Shown here one piece after another: positions 9,898 through 20,180 of a DNA stretch of 64,000 nucleotides. The position numbers were made by a program, and so were the translations under genes. The notes beneath the pieces are model-generated. The model was not told where the DNA came from. It saw only the letters and a list, made by a program, of their open reading frames with translations, and did not search any database. How positions within the stretch are numbered: position 1 is the first letter of the stretch; each line of letters begins with the position of its first letter. Origin of the DNA: Pelagibacteraceae bacterium (lineage in GTDB: Bacteria > Pseudomonadota > Alphaproteobacteria > HIMB59 > GCA-002718135); NCBI GenBank assembly GCA_002717485.1, contig PBDW01000008.1:1-64000 (forward strand), given 5' to 3'.

Positions 9898-10737
9898 TTA
9901 ATTATTTTTATAGTTTTCTGAATTAGGGAAAAAAAGTTGATGTCCGTTTACTCTATAGTCATTTATTATTTCTTGGACCGATTTAGATAAAATCCAATTT
10001 ACAAATTTCTTTGACAAATGAAAATTGTTATTACCTCTTAAGCTTGGTTCAACTAAAATAACACTATACTGGTTCATTAAATTTTTTTGCTCCTTATAAA
10101 GTATTTTAAGATTATGCGAATTATTAAAATATATTAAAGTGCCAATATCGGTTAAAGTATAGGCCTCTTTAGCGTTTGCTAAAGTTAAAGATGCGCCCAT
10201 ACCCTGACCAATCTCCATATACCAGCTTCCGAATGATTTGGGGTCCAGGTTTGCGAAACGCCATAAGCTAATTTCTTTATTATGAGTACCGCTATCATCT
10301 CCGCGAGAAATGAAGTGTGATTTTGAATTATAAATATTTTCCATAGCTTCTTTTATTGACAAAACATTCTCAATGTTTGCGGGATCTTTTTTTGGACCAA
10401 CAATAACAAAATTATTATACATAAAATTATGTCTTTCAATTCCATATCCCTGAGTCATAAATTTTTCTTCTGTTTTTTCATCGTGAACAATCAGCACATC
10501 AATATTGCCGCGCATAGCGTTTCTAATTACTTGACCCGTACCCTGAGTAATAACGTGAATTTTACAGTTACAATTATTTTGAAAAATATTAGCCAAATAT
10601 GGCATCAGGCCAGAATCATATGTACTTGTGGTTGTTCCAATAATTATTCTATCATTGGCCAACAAGGCACTACTAAAAGAAAAAATAATGGAAATTAGAC
10701 TAAATAATTTTACTAATTTTAATAAACAATGTATCAT
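9898..10737 (-). CDS. TupA-like tungstate/molybdate-type ABC substrate-binding protein
   Basis: IIIGTTTSTYDSGLMPYLANIF, VITQGTGQVIRNAMRGNIDVLIVHD, FISRGDDSGTHNKE, GQGMGASLTLANAKEAYTLTD: TupA/tungstate-binding signatures. Confidence 0.85.
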   Translation of the reverse strand: MIHCLLKLVKLFSLISIIFSFSSALLANDRIIIGTTTSTYDSGLMPYLANIFQNNCNCKIHVITQGTGQVIRNAMRGNIDVLIVHDEKTEEKFMTQGYGIERHNFMYNNFVIVGPKKDPANIENVLSIKEAMENIYNSKSHFISRGDDSGTHNKEISLWRFANLDPKSFGSWYMEIGQGMGASLTLANAKEAYTLTDIGTLIYFNNSHNLKILYKEQKNLMNQYSVILVEPSLRGNNNFHLSKKFVNWILSKSVQEIINDYRVNGHQLFFPNSENYKNN

Positions 10738-10746
10738 TTCTTCCTA

Positions 10747-12567
10747 ATGAATAAGTTTTTTTTCAAAAAATATATACACTTTTTTTTCATAATTTTGTTA
10801 TTAGGTTTTCCTTTTAATTTATATTCTAAAACAAATCATGGTCTAGCCATGCACGGTGAGCCAAAATATGATAAAGATTTTAATAATTTAGATTATGTAA
10901 ATCCAAGTGCCCCAAAAGGTGGCACAATTCGATATGGCGCATATGGCTCATTTGATAATCTAAACAGGGTATCTTTTAAAGGATCTAGGGCCGCGGGATT
11001 AGGTTATATACATGATACCCTAATGAGAAGAGTGTGGGATGAAGCTTTTACTCTTTATGGTCTTATAGCAAACAAAATAGAAATGCCTGAAGATAGGTCG
11101 TATATTACATTTTTTATAAACCCTCTCGCAAAATTTCATGATGGAAGTCAAATTACAAGAAATGATGTTCTTTTTAGTCTAAAAACATTCCAAGAAAAAG
11201 GGACCCCAAATCAAAAAAAGACATATGGAAAGGTAGTAAAAACAGATTTTGTTGATGATAATGGTATAAAAATGATTTTTGTAAATAATGAGGATAAAGA
11301 GTTACCATTAATAATAGCAGGATTTCTTCCTATAATATCGGAAAAATTTCATAAAGATCTTGATATAACAAAAACATCTCTTGATATACCCGTTGGAAGT
11401 GGTCCTTATAAAATTTTAGAAGTCGATCCAGGAAGAAGAATTGTTTACGAAAGGGTTAAGGATTATTGGGCAAAAGATCTTCCAGTAAATATTGGTCACT
11501 ATAATTTTGATAAATTAGTCTATGATTATTATAAAGACAGTAATGTGCTGCTAGAGGCCTTTAAGGTCGGAGAGTATGATTATCGAAGAGAATATAACGC
11601 AAAGCGATGGTTAAGTAATTATGATTTTACAGCTGAAAAAGAAGGTAAAGTAATTTTAAAAGAAATGAAAAATGACAAACCTTCAGGGATGAATGGCTTA
11701 GTTTTTAATACACGCAGGGAAATATTTGAGAATCCGCGCATCAGAGAGGCGCTAACTTATGCATACGATTTTGAGTGGATAAATAAAACAATATACTCAA
11801 ATGCATATACTCGAACAAATAGTTATTTTGATAACTCTATACTTGCATCTTCAGGTCTTCCGTCCGGAGAAGAGCTTAAACTTCTAAATCAATGGAAGGA
11901 TCAATTACCTAAGCAAATATTTTCTAAAGCTTACAGAGTACCAAAATCTGATGGAACAGGAACGCCAAGAAAAAATCTAAAAAGAGCAAAAAAAATGCTT
12001 GAACAAGAGGGTTGGTTTGTAAAAAATGGTAAACTACAAAAAGACGGAAGGTTTTTTACTTTTGAGTTTCTTATAGTAAGTCCTTCTATGGAAAAAATTG
12101 GATTAGCATTCAAAAAAAATCTTGAAACACTGGGGATTGTAATGAACATACGTACCGTTGATTCCTCCCAATACCAAAGCAGGCTTCTTAGTTATGATTT
12201 TGATATGATTAGTCACACATGGCGAATAAGTCTTAGTCCCGGTAATGAACAACAATTTTACTGGGGATCAGAGATGGGAAAACAAGATGGAAGTAGAAAT
12301 TACGCAGGAATTGACAGCCCCGTAGTAGATTTTTTAATAGAAAAGCTTATTGGAGCAGAATCTAGAAAAGAACTAGAAACAATTATGCACGCACTTGATA
12401 GGGTCCTCTTATGGGGTCATTATGTAATTCCAATGCATCACAGCGGGATTGATAGAATAGCATATTGGGATTTTCTTGATTATCCTAAAAACGTTCCTAT
12501 GTATGGAATTGTTATTGATAGCTGGTGGGTAGATAAAGAAAAAGCAATAAAATTAAATAAGTTATAG
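10747..12567 (+). CDS. Oligopeptide-type ABC transporter substrate-binding protein (YejA-like)
   Basis: SBP_bac_5 features (HGLAMHGEPKYDKDFNNLDYVNPSAPKGGTIRYG; WYSNAYTRTNSYFDNS-like core). Confidence 0.85.
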   Translation: MNKFFFKKYIHFFFIILLLGFPFNLYSKTNHGLAMHGEPKYDKDFNNLDYVNPSAPKGGTIRYGAYGSFDNLNRVSFKGSRAAGLGYIHDTLMRRVWDEAFTLYGLIANKIEMPEDRSYITFFINPLAKFHDGSQITRNDVLFSLKTFQEKGTPNQKKTYGKVVKTDFVDDNGIKMIFVNNEDKELPLIIAGFLPIISEKFHKDLDITKTSLDIPVGSGPYKILEVDPGRRIVYERVKDYWAKDLPVNIGHYNFDKLVYDYYKDSNVLLEAFKVGEYDYRREYNAKRWLSNYDFTAEKEGKVILKEMKNDKPSGMNGLVFNTRREIFENPRIREALTYAYDFEWINKTIYSNAYTRTNSYFDNSILASSGLPSGEELKLLNQWKDQLPKQIFSKAYRVPKSDGTGTPRKNLKRAKKMLEQEGWFVKNGKLQKDGRFFTFEFLIVSPSMEKIGLAFKKNLETLGIVMNIRTVDSSQYQSRLLSYDFDMISHTWRISLSPGNEQQFYWGSEMGKQDGSRNYAGIDSPVVDFLIEKLIGAESRKELETIMHALDRVLLWGHYVIPMHHSGIDRIAYWDFLDYPKNVPMYGIVIDSWWVDKEKAIKLNKL

Positions 12568-12572
12568 TTTCA

Positions 12573-13466
12573 TTGAGTATTATTAAAGGTAATATTTTTC
12601 TTCTAATTGCATCCTTCATATGGGGTACAGCATTTGTAGCTCAAGCTACTGGTATGGAATTTATAGGCCCATTAACATTTACAACGGCTAGATTCTTTTT
12701 GGGGGCAATAACCGTTATTCCTCTCTTATTATTATACGAATTAAATAGTTTTAATAAGAACTTTAGAAATCCGGGAGCTAATTTAATAATTCTAATTGCG
12801 AGTTGTGGTCTTGGATTTGGTGCAATTATCCAGCAGTATGCATTATTATATACTGATGTTTCTAATGCTGCATTTATCACTGCGTTGTATGTGCCAATGG
12901 TACCTATAGCACTAAAAATATTTTTTAAAAAAGACATTCATTGGTCCATATGGTTGGCGGTTTTTTTATGCTTATTGGGTCTATATTTTCTTACCTTTGA
13001 TGCTTCAGTTGGGACTGTAAAGTTCTCTGATATAATTCTTATTTTTGCTGCGATTGCATTTTCAGTTCAAATAATATGTACAGATTTGTATTTGAAAAAA
13101 AATCAAGCTCCATTTACGTTAGCGTTTTTTCAGTATTTTATAGTATTTTTAGCTACACTTTTCCCAGCGATATTATTAGAAAAACCTACCCTGCAGGGTC
13201 TTAAGGCAGAATATTTTGAAGTTTTTTATGCCGGCGTTCTTTCGGTTGGCATTGCATATACATTGCAAATAATTGGACAAAATATCACCAAACCCGCTAC
13301 AACAGCAATAATACTTTCTATGGAGGCAGTTTTTGCTGCCATTGCAGGATGGGTAATAATTAACCAAACAATGTCAGAAACAAAAATCTTTGGATGTTTT
13401 TTAATATTTATTGGTATAATTATAGCGCAAATATTTCCTTTGAAAAAAATAAATAAATATGAGTGA
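12573..13466 (+). CDS. DMT/EamA-family transporter (TTG start)
   Basis: LIASFIWGTAFVAQATGMEFIGPLTFTTARFFLGA; 10-TM pattern. Confidence 0.82.
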   Translation: MSIIKGNIFLLIASFIWGTAFVAQATGMEFIGPLTFTTARFFLGAITVIPLLLLYELNSFNKNFRNPGANLIILIASCGLGFGAIIQQYALLYTDVSNAAFITALYVPMVPIALKIFFKKDIHWSIWLAVFLCLLGLYFLTFDASVGTVKFSDIILIFAAIAFSVQIICTDLYLKKNQAPFTLAFFQYFIVFLATLFPAILLEKPTLQGLKAEYFEVFYAGVLSVGIAYTLQIIGQNITKPATTAIILSMEAVFAAIAGWVIINQTMSETKIFGCFLIFIGIIIAQIFPLKKINKYE

Positions 13467-14439
13467 TATATTAAAAAAAGATGTTGTAGCGATTGGTAAC
13501 GCTATGGTTGATGTTCTAATAAAATCAAATTTAGGAATCATTAAAGGCTATGGGATAAACCATGACAGTATGAATTTAATTGATGAAAATAAAAAGAACA
13601 CCCTGCATAATGAAAACCAAATTCATAAAATGGTTGCCGCTGGCTCGGCAGGGAATACAATTGTTGGAATCAGTTCCTTTGGGGGCAGCGGAACTTTTAT
13701 TGGGAAAATAAGCAATGATAAAATAGGAAAATTTTTTAGTGAGGATATAAAGAATTCCGGTATTAATTTTCCTCTTGGTATTTCAGAATCACCTATTTCA
13801 ACTGGTTGTTGTACAATATTTGTAGAAGATAACGGCACAAGAACTATGTGCACTTTCCTGGGAACAGGTTCATTGATTAACGATGATGATATAAAATTTG
13901 AACACATTATAAACCATAAGATCACTTATCTAGAAGGCTACTTATGGGACAATAAAGAGGCAAAGTCAGCAATGCAAAAAATGATAAAGATTGCCAAAAA
14001 AGATAATCAGAAAATTGCCTTAACCCTATCTGATAAGTTTTGTATCGATAGACATAGAGATTCTTTTAATGAATTAATTAAAGATCATATTGATATTTTA
14101 TTTGCAAATGAAGACGAAATAAATTCTATGTTTCAGTTATCCGAAATTGAAGACTCAATAGAGCGGCTAAAAAAAATGAAGATAATTTCTGCTATAACAA
14201 GATCTGAAAAGGGTTCGGTAATCATCAGTGAGGGCAAGGATATTAGGATTGAGGCTGCTCCTGTAGATAAAATCGTAGATACAACGGGGGCGGGTGATTA
14301 CTATGCTGCTGGTTTTTTGTACGGAATTGCCAACGGCAAATCGTTAGAAGAATCTGCTAAATATGGATCAATTGCAGCTAGTGAAATTATATCCCATTTT
14401 GGGACAAGAGCAGAAAAGCAGCTTTCATCTTTGATATAA
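13459..14439 (+). CDS. PfkB-family carbohydrate/adenosine kinase
   Basis: AIGNAMVDVL start, AAGSAGNTI, C-terminal DTTGAGDYYAAGFLYG PfkB signature. Confidence 0.88.
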   Translation: MSDILKKDVVAIGNAMVDVLIKSNLGIIKGYGINHDSMNLIDENKKNTLHNENQIHKMVAAGSAGNTIVGISSFGGSGTFIGKISNDKIGKFFSEDIKNSGINFPLGISESPISTGCCTIFVEDNGTRTMCTFLGTGSLINDDDIKFEHIINHKITYLEGYLWDNKEAKSAMQKMIKIAKKDNQKIALTLSDKFCIDRHRDSFNELIKDHIDILFANEDEINSMFQLSEIEDSIERLKKMKIISAITRSEKGSVIISEGKDIRIEAAPVDKIVDTTGAGDYYAAGFLYGIANGKSLEESAKYGSIAASEIISHFGTRAEKQLSSLI

Positions 14440-14480
14440 TTTAGATATCATTAAATCATTAAATAAAAAAAGGGGGGCAA

Positions 14481-14873
14481 ATGCCTTTGTTAAAACCTAT
14501 TTCTGAAAAAAATGTTACAGGAAAAGTAAAAAAAATATTTACTGAGATAAAAAAAACAAGAAAAATATCAAAAATTCCAAATTTTTGGAGGACATTAGCT
14601 AATGATCCCCAAACATTAGAAAGAACCTGGCGGTCTCTTCAGGAAGTTATGGCTAAGGGCTCTTTAGATGTTTTAACAAAAGAGTTGATATATGTTGCTG
14701 TCTCAATGACCAATAGTTGCGAGTATTGTATCCGATCGCATACTGCTGCAGCAAGAAAAAAAGGGATGAGTGAGGATATGTTGAAAGAGCTAGTTGCTGT
14801 AGTTGGTATGGCTAACGAAACAAATAGATTAGTTGAATCTTATCAAGTTGAAGTTGATGAATTTTTAAGATAA
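14481..14873 (+). CDS. Carboxymuconolactone decarboxylase / AhpD-like protein
   Basis: SMTNSCEYCIRSHTAAARKKGMS: CxxC-x3-H AhpD signature. Confidence 0.85.
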   Translation: MPLLKPISEKNVTGKVKKIFTEIKKTRKISKIPNFWRTLANDPQTLERTWRSLQEVMAKGSLDVLTKELIYVAVSMTNSCEYCIRSHTAAARKKGMSEDMLKELVAVVGMANETNRLVESYQVEVDEFLR

Positions 14874-15854
14874 GTCTGACAATTCTTTAATAAGTATTTT
14901 TTTAGTATCAATATCACAAAAAGAATACTGAATAGCATTTTTGCTAAGAGATAGAAGCTGATCAAATGACAAGCCAAGACCTGACATCACTGAATACTCT
15001 CCTCCAATTGTTGCATTAAAAAATGGCGGGTCATCAGAATTTACAGACAATTTAACCCCACTTTCAAATAATTTTTTTACTGGATGTTCTTTGTAGTTTG
15101 AATAAATTTTTGTAGCAATATTGCTCGTGGGGCACACTTCTAATAAAATATCAGAGTCAATGATCTCTTGTACAAGAGAAGGGTCTTCTATCGAGCGAAC
15201 TCCGTGTCCTAATCTTGTTGGATGCAACATGCGAATGGCATTTCTTATGTTTTCAGGGCCGTCCCATTCACCTGCATGCACAGTGATAGGAAAATTTTCC
15301 AATTTTAACATATCAAATGTTTTGGTAAAAAGTTTAGGCGGATAGTTCAATTCATCTCCTGCCAAACCAAAGCCAACTATATTTGTATGAGGGTTTTCTA
15401 AAACCTCCTTAGCTGTATTATAAACTGAATCTGGTCCCATATGACGAATACCGTTAACAATGTATCTAGAAATTATTCCAAAATCATCTTCTGCGCGCTT
15501 CGCGCCAGCACTGACTCCTTCTAAAAATAGACTATAAGGCATACCCTTTAATTTTGCGTGAGCAGAAGAAATCATTGCTTCAACATAAATTACATTTTCT
15601 AACGCGCATTGTTTCAAGTATGCATATGTGAGCTCCGAATAATTTTCCGGTGTTTGTATAACAGAAGTAATAATGTCATATTTTTTTATAAAATCATAAA
15701 AATCATCCCATGCATAAGCATATTTATTACCATAAATATTTTCAGGAATATTAATTTTGTTAACCCTAGCAAGTTTCTTACAAAGTAAGGGGCTAATTGT
15801 TGCTTCTAGATGGACATGAATTTCAGCTTTTTTTATTGTATCAAGTTTTGTCAT
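14865..15854 (-). CDS. add: Adenosine deaminase
   Basis: KAEIHVHLEATI, TVHAGEW, RLGHGVRSIEDPSL, LEVCPTSN, SVNSDDPPFF. Confidence 0.9.
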   Translation of the reverse strand: MTKLDTIKKAEIHVHLEATISPLLCKKLARVNKINIPENIYGNKYAYAWDDFYDFIKKYDIITSVIQTPENYSELTYAYLKQCALENVIYVEAMISSAHAKLKGMPYSLFLEGVSAGAKRAEDDFGIISRYIVNGIRHMGPDSVYNTAKEVLENPHTNIVGFGLAGDELNYPPKLFTKTFDMLKLENFPITVHAGEWDGPENIRNAIRMLHPTRLGHGVRSIEDPSLVQEIIDSDILLEVCPTSNIATKIYSNYKEHPVKKLFESGVKLSVNSDDPPFFNATIGGEYSVMSGLGLSFDQLLSLSKNAIQYSFCDIDTKKILIKELSDLS

Positions 15855-15906
15855 AATAAATTATTTTTAAACATATTTTAAATTATTAATAAATAATACA
15901 TCATAT

Positions 15907-16563
15907 TCATTTTTTTATTACAAATGAAATTCCATCTGAAAGAGGTAATAGCGAATACTGTACTCTGTTATCATTTTGAATTTTTTTATTTAATTGTCTG
16001 ATATTTTTAGTTTGCTCATCATTTGCTGAAGAAAGAACAACATCGCCGCCCCAAAGCATATTGTCAATTATTATGATACCATTGGAATTAACAAGTTTAA
16101 GTGATAGTTCATAATAATTATCATAATTATTTTTATCCGCATCAATAAAAATAAGGTCAAAGATACAATTCTTATCAATATAATTTTGCATCACTTCAAG
16201 GGCATTTCCATTGACTGTTTCAATTTTGTTATGCAAACCTGCAGATTTCCAGTGTTTAAGTGCAATTGGCAAAAATTCATCAGAATTATCAATAGTTTTA
16301 ACCTTCCCCCCGCTAGGCAGCCCTCGTGCCATATAAAGAGTACTAAGTCCTGTGAATCTGCCAATTTCTAAACATAATTTTGACTTTGAAATTTTAATAA
16401 TGATTTGAAGTAGCTGCCCCTGCTCGGGAGCAATTTGCATTCTAGATACGTTACCAAGCGATTTCGTTTCAGAAACCAAAGCATCAACAATATTATCTCT
16501 CCGATAACCAGTTTCTTGAAGATAATTAACAATTTTATTAGTAATTTCAATTTGAGTGCTCAT
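15907..16563 (-). CDS. Class I SAM-dependent O-methyltransferase
   Basis: CLEIGRFTGLSTLYMARGLP, FDLIFIDADKNNYDNYYELSLKLV, IIIIDNMLWGGDV. Confidence 0.87.
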   Translation of the reverse strand: MSTQIEITNKIVNYLQETGYRRDNIVDALVSETKSLGNVSRMQIAPEQGQLLQIIIKISKSKLCLEIGRFTGLSTLYMARGLPSGGKVKTIDNSDEFLPIALKHWKSAGLHNKIETVNGNALEVMQNYIDKNCIFDLIFIDADKNNYDNYYELSLKLVNSNGIIIIDNMLWGGDVVLSSANDEQTKNIRQLNKKIQNDNRVQYSLLPLSDGISFVIKK

Positions 16564-16565
16564 AT

Positions 16566-17879
16566 TTATTTAACTGACTGATAAATAGTTTCGGTTAATT
16601 GGGTTTGTTCTGTTTTTATATTAAAGCATAAGTAAATTCTTTTTTTTACTTTTTCTAATTCATTTTCTGATGATACGTGAATCTTCAATAGCTCTGTTGA
16701 TGTATCAACCTTATCTCCAATATTAACAACATTTTCAAATCCAATAGAGTAATTAATTTTATCATTTATCTGCTTTCTTCCTCCACCAAGTTCAATCAAA
16801 ATTAATCCTAACTCTTTTGTATTTATTGAATGCACAAATCCTTCCTTATCTGAGAAAATAGAGTAAATCTTCTTTGTGCGTAATAATAGTTTATCATATG
16901 TTTGAAGAAAGTTATTTGGTCCTCCAAGTGCAGATATCATTTTTTCAAATTTTTCAGCAGCCGTACCATTATTGACGACTTCTTCAATTTGGTGTAAAGC
17001 ATCCTGCTTATTAATATTTTTACACATTTTTAATGCTGACGAAGCTAATTCATTTGTTATTTTTTCTAATCTAGGATTCTTTTTTGTAGAAGTTAAATAT
17101 TTTATACATTCTTCTACTTCTAATGTATGTCCTACATTCCAGCCCAAAACCTGATTCATATCTGATAATATCGCCTCACATTTTAAGCCCGCACCCTTCG
17201 CAACCTCAACCAATGAAATCGCTAAATTTGAGGCAATTTCAACATTAGCGTTAAATGAACCATTGCCTACCTTGACGTCTAAAATTAAATTTTTCAATCC
17301 AGCGGCAATTTTTTTTGAAAGAATAGAAGAGGTTATTAAGGGAATAGATTCTACAGTGCCTACTATATCTCTAACAGAATATAACTTTTTATCTGCAGGA
17401 GCGAGATTTGCAGTTTGCCCAATAACTGCGCATCCTACATTTTTCACCACTCTCTTAAATTCATCGATTGATGGATTTGTATTATATCCAGGAATTGAAT
17501 CAAATTTATCTAGAGTTCCACCAGTATGACCGAGACCCCTTCCAGAAATCATAGGAACATATAGACCGCATGCTGCCAGTATTGGAGCTAGAATTAAGCT
17601 TACCTTATCACCAACTCCACCTGTGGAATGCTTGTCGCATACTAGTTCGGTGTTCAATTCATTTTCCCAATTTAATATGTCACCCGAATTCGTCATAGCA
17701 TTTGTAAGCATCACAGTTTCTTCTTTAGACATACCATTTAAAAAAATAGCCATGCTCATTGAGGCAATTTGTGAATCAGAAAAAGATTCATTGGTTAAAC
17801 CTTTAACAAAAATATCTATCTCCTCCTGATTTAAAATTCCATTGTCCCTTTTCTTTTGAATTACTTTTTGGGGTAACAT
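16566..17879 (-). CDS. deoA: Thymidine phosphorylase
   Basis: DKHSTGGVGDKVSLILAPILAACGLYVPMISGRGLGHTGGTLDKFDSIPG signature. Confidence 0.92.
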   Translation of the reverse strand: MLPQKVIQKKRDNGILNQEEIDIFVKGLTNESFSDSQIASMSMAIFLNGMSKEETVMLTNAMTNSGDILNWENELNTELVCDKHSTGGVGDKVSLILAPILAACGLYVPMISGRGLGHTGGTLDKFDSIPGYNTNPSIDEFKRVVKNVGCAVIGQTANLAPADKKLYSVRDIVGTVESIPLITSSILSKKIAAGLKNLILDVKVGNGSFNANVEIASNLAISLVEVAKGAGLKCEAILSDMNQVLGWNVGHTLEVEECIKYLTSTKKNPRLEKITNELASSALKMCKNINKQDALHQIEEVVNNGTAAEKFEKMISALGGPNNFLQTYDKLLLRTKKIYSIFSDKEGFVHSINTKELGLILIELGGGRKQINDKINYSIGFENVVNIGDKVDTSTELLKIHVSSENELEKVKKRIYLCFNIKTEQTQLTETIYQSVK

Positions 17880-17890
17880 TTTAAAGATAA

Positions 17891-18502
17891 TTAATTTTTA
17901 TTTACAAAATCAACATTAAAACTTATTACAATTCTTTCATCTTCAGACTCATTAACAGCAACGGAATGGTGAAGGTAGCTTGGGAAAAGTACAAGCATTC
18001 CACTTTGTGGAACAATATTGTAGGAGTTGCTGTTGATATCTTTATTTTCTATTGTTTTAACTGTTCTATATACTGCCGCGGATCGCGGATCGTGAAAAGT
18101 TAATTTGCCACAGTTTTTTGGCGCATAAACATAATATGCTGAGCTTAAAAAACAATTAGGATGTATGTGCCTTAAATTGCTGGAATTCTTTTTATTAATA
18201 ATTGACCACATATTGGTTATTTTAGAATCAACTGAATTTAGATCCCAGCTCATATCGTCAATTGCTTCTTTTATCATCGGTTTGATATTATCTAAAAATT
18301 TTTTAGGTGCCTGGTCATTTAAGTGAAAATCTTCTGAGTGCCAGCCTAAATGATTTGATTTTGATATACCAGCAGGATTAGAAGATCTTAATCCCAAGAT
18401 ATAGTCTTTCATAATTGTATTTAAATTATTATGATCTTCTAAAATTCCCCACCAAACAGGTGTTGGAAATATATTTAATAATTTTGAAATTCTTTTATTC
18501 AT
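17891..18502 (-). CDS. TIGR02466-type putative 2OG-Fe(II) oxygenase (copy 1)
   Basis: SLKSN.LGWHS, WSIINKK, HIHPN, SSAYYV, FHDPR, LFPSYLHH, ERIVISFN; paralogous with 46544-47164. Confidence 0.82.
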   Translation of the reverse strand: MNKRISKLLNIFPTPVWWGILEDHNNLNTIMKDYILGLRSSNPAGISKSNHLGWHSEDFHLNDQAPKKFLDNIKPMIKEAIDDMSWDLNSVDSKITNMWSIINKKNSSNLRHIHPNCFLSSAYYVYAPKNCGKLTFHDPRSAAVYRTVKTIENKDINSNSYNIVPQSGMLVLFPSYLHHSVAVNESEDERIVISFNVDFVNKN

Positions 18503-18524
18503 ATTTTGCTAATGTTTTTTATCA

Positions 18525-19331
18525 TTATTTTAATAAATTTAAAAATATCTTTATTAGTTTAACTATATTCTTTTCGCCCTTTTGAGCTTCTCTTAATGTC
18601 TCTTCATGGCTCAATTTGTTCTTACTTAAGCCTGCCGCAAAATTTGTAATCAAAGAAATAGCAACTGTTTTGATTCCACAATGATTTGCAACTATTACTT
18701 CAGGTACTGTAGACATTCCCACCGCATCACCCCCAATTACCCTCAGAGCCTTAATTTCAGCAGGTGTTTCAAAATTTGGCCCAGAATACATCGTGTAAAC
18801 CCCTTTATATAAAGGAATTTTTCCAATCTTACTTGCTTTGTGCATTTTTTGCCTAAGATCCAAATTATAGGCATCTGACATATCGGGGAATCTAGTTCCA
18901 TAATTATCATCATTAGGTCCTATAAGTGGATTGAATCCGCTCCAATTTATGTGATCACTAATAAGCATCAAGCTGCCTGAGGACATTTTTTTGTTTAAAC
19001 TACCTGCAGCGTTGGTAATAACAAGAGTCTGACAACCAATCTCTTTCAAAACTCTTATAGGGTTTGCCAGTTTATTAGGCGTATGCCCTTCATAAATATG
19101 CGATCTTCCATAAAGACAAGCTATTTTTTTTTTATACACGCTACCAAAAACAATTTTACCGGAATGTCCCTTAATGGTTGGTTTTGGAAATTCAGGTAAA
19201 TTTTTATATGAGATTGAAAACTTTATTTCTTTTTTTTCAAAAAAATTTTTTATCCCGCTTCCAAGTATAATACCGAATGGATATTTTTCATTATTCGTTT
19301 TTTTTAAAATTATTTTTGAAGATTTTAACAT
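18525..19331 (-). CDS. Purine nucleoside phosphorylase
   Basis: GRSHIYEG, TNAAGSLN, DHINWSGFNPLIGPND, GGDAVGMSTVPEVIVANHCG; ORF-track N-terminal 49 aa are out-of-frame cdd sequence, so the start is MLKSSK at 19331. Confidence 0.9.
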   Translation of the reverse strand: MLKSSKIILKKTNNEKYPFGIILGSGIKNFFEKKEIKFSISYKNLPEFPKPTIKGHSGKIVFGSVYKKKIACLYGRSHIYEGHTPNKLANPIRVLKEIGCQTLVITNAAGSLNKKMSSGSLMLISDHINWSGFNPLIGPNDDNYGTRFPDMSDAYNLDLRQKMHKASKIGKIPLYKGVYTMYSGPNFETPAEIKALRVIGGDAVGMSTVPEVIVANHCGIKTVAISLITNFAAGLSKNKLSHEETLREAQKGEKNIVKLIKIFLNLLK

Positions 19332-19732
19332 TATAAATTTTCTGGGCCAAATGAGTCTGGCAACAACTCTTCTAAGGTTAATGTTTTTTGATGTCCGTCT
19401 ATATTGCACATATGGATTGGTGTTTGTAGTGATGCAAACTCTCGCAACCTTTGTCGACATCCCCCACACGGAGAACACAATAAACTTCCAGATCCTATTA
19501 TAACCGCTTCTGTTATGCTTGTTTCACCTTGGCTAATCATATTGCCTACAGCACTTGCCTCAGCGCACTGAGTTTGAGGATACGCAGCATTTTCAACATT
19601 GCAACCAACAATTATTTTATTATTTGATGTTAAAATAGCCGCACCAACTTTAAATTTTGAATAGGGAACGTGCGCAAGTTCTCTCACCTGCTTTGCAGCG
19701 TCAAATAATTTTTCAAAATTTAAAGATATCAT
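19331..19732 (-). CDS. cdd: Cytidine deaminase
   Basis: GCNVENAAYPQTQCAEASAVGNMIS, SPCGGCRQRLREFA zinc motifs. Confidence 0.93.
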   Translation of the reverse strand: MISLNFEKLFDAAKQVRELAHVPYSKFKVGAAILTSNNKIIVGCNVENAAYPQTQCAEASAVGNMISQGETSITEAVIIGSGSLLCSPCGGCRQRLREFASLQTPIHMCNIDGHQKTLTLEELLPDSFGPENL

Positions 19733-19766
19733 AGTATTTACCTAAATATATTGTATATTATTGTTT

Positions 19767-20171
19767 ATGACTAATCCAGATGACCTTATTAAAAAGTTAA
19801 AATTATTACCTCACCCTGAAGGAGGTCATTTTGCTGAAAGTTTTAGAGATGAAAGTGATATGGTTAGTCTTATTTATTACCTACTAAAAAAGGGAGAAAC
19901 CTCTCATTGGCATAAACTTACAAAAAATGAGATTCTTCATTTTTATGACGGTGATCCTATGAAAATCTATTTGTCCTTAGATAAAACAGAGATTTCAAAT
20001 GTTTTATTAGGTAAAAACACAGAAAATGGCGAGGTGCATCACTATGTTGTCAAATCAGAAACCTGGTTTGGTATGAGATCAACCGGAGACTGGTCCCTTA
20101 TTGGGTGTACCGTATCCCCTGCATTTAATTACAAAGATTTAGAAATTGCGTCAAAGGATTGGGATATATAA
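19767..20171 (+). CDS. Cupin, DUF985 family
   Basis: LLPHPEGGHFAESFRD, SHWHKL, E.LHFYDGDP motifs; ATG at 19767. Confidence 0.85.
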   Translation: MTNPDDLIKKLKLLPHPEGGHFAESFRDESDMVSLIYYLLKKGETSHWHKLTKNEILHFYDGDPMKIYLSLDKTEISNVLLGKNTENGEVHHYVVKSETWFGMRSTGDWSLIGCTVSPAFNYKDLEIASKDWDI

Positions 20172-20180
20172 AACCAATCG

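Noticed and set aside
19174-19503. 109-aa plus-strand ORF spanning the PNP/cdd junction
   Set aside because: Antisense to two firmly identified genes
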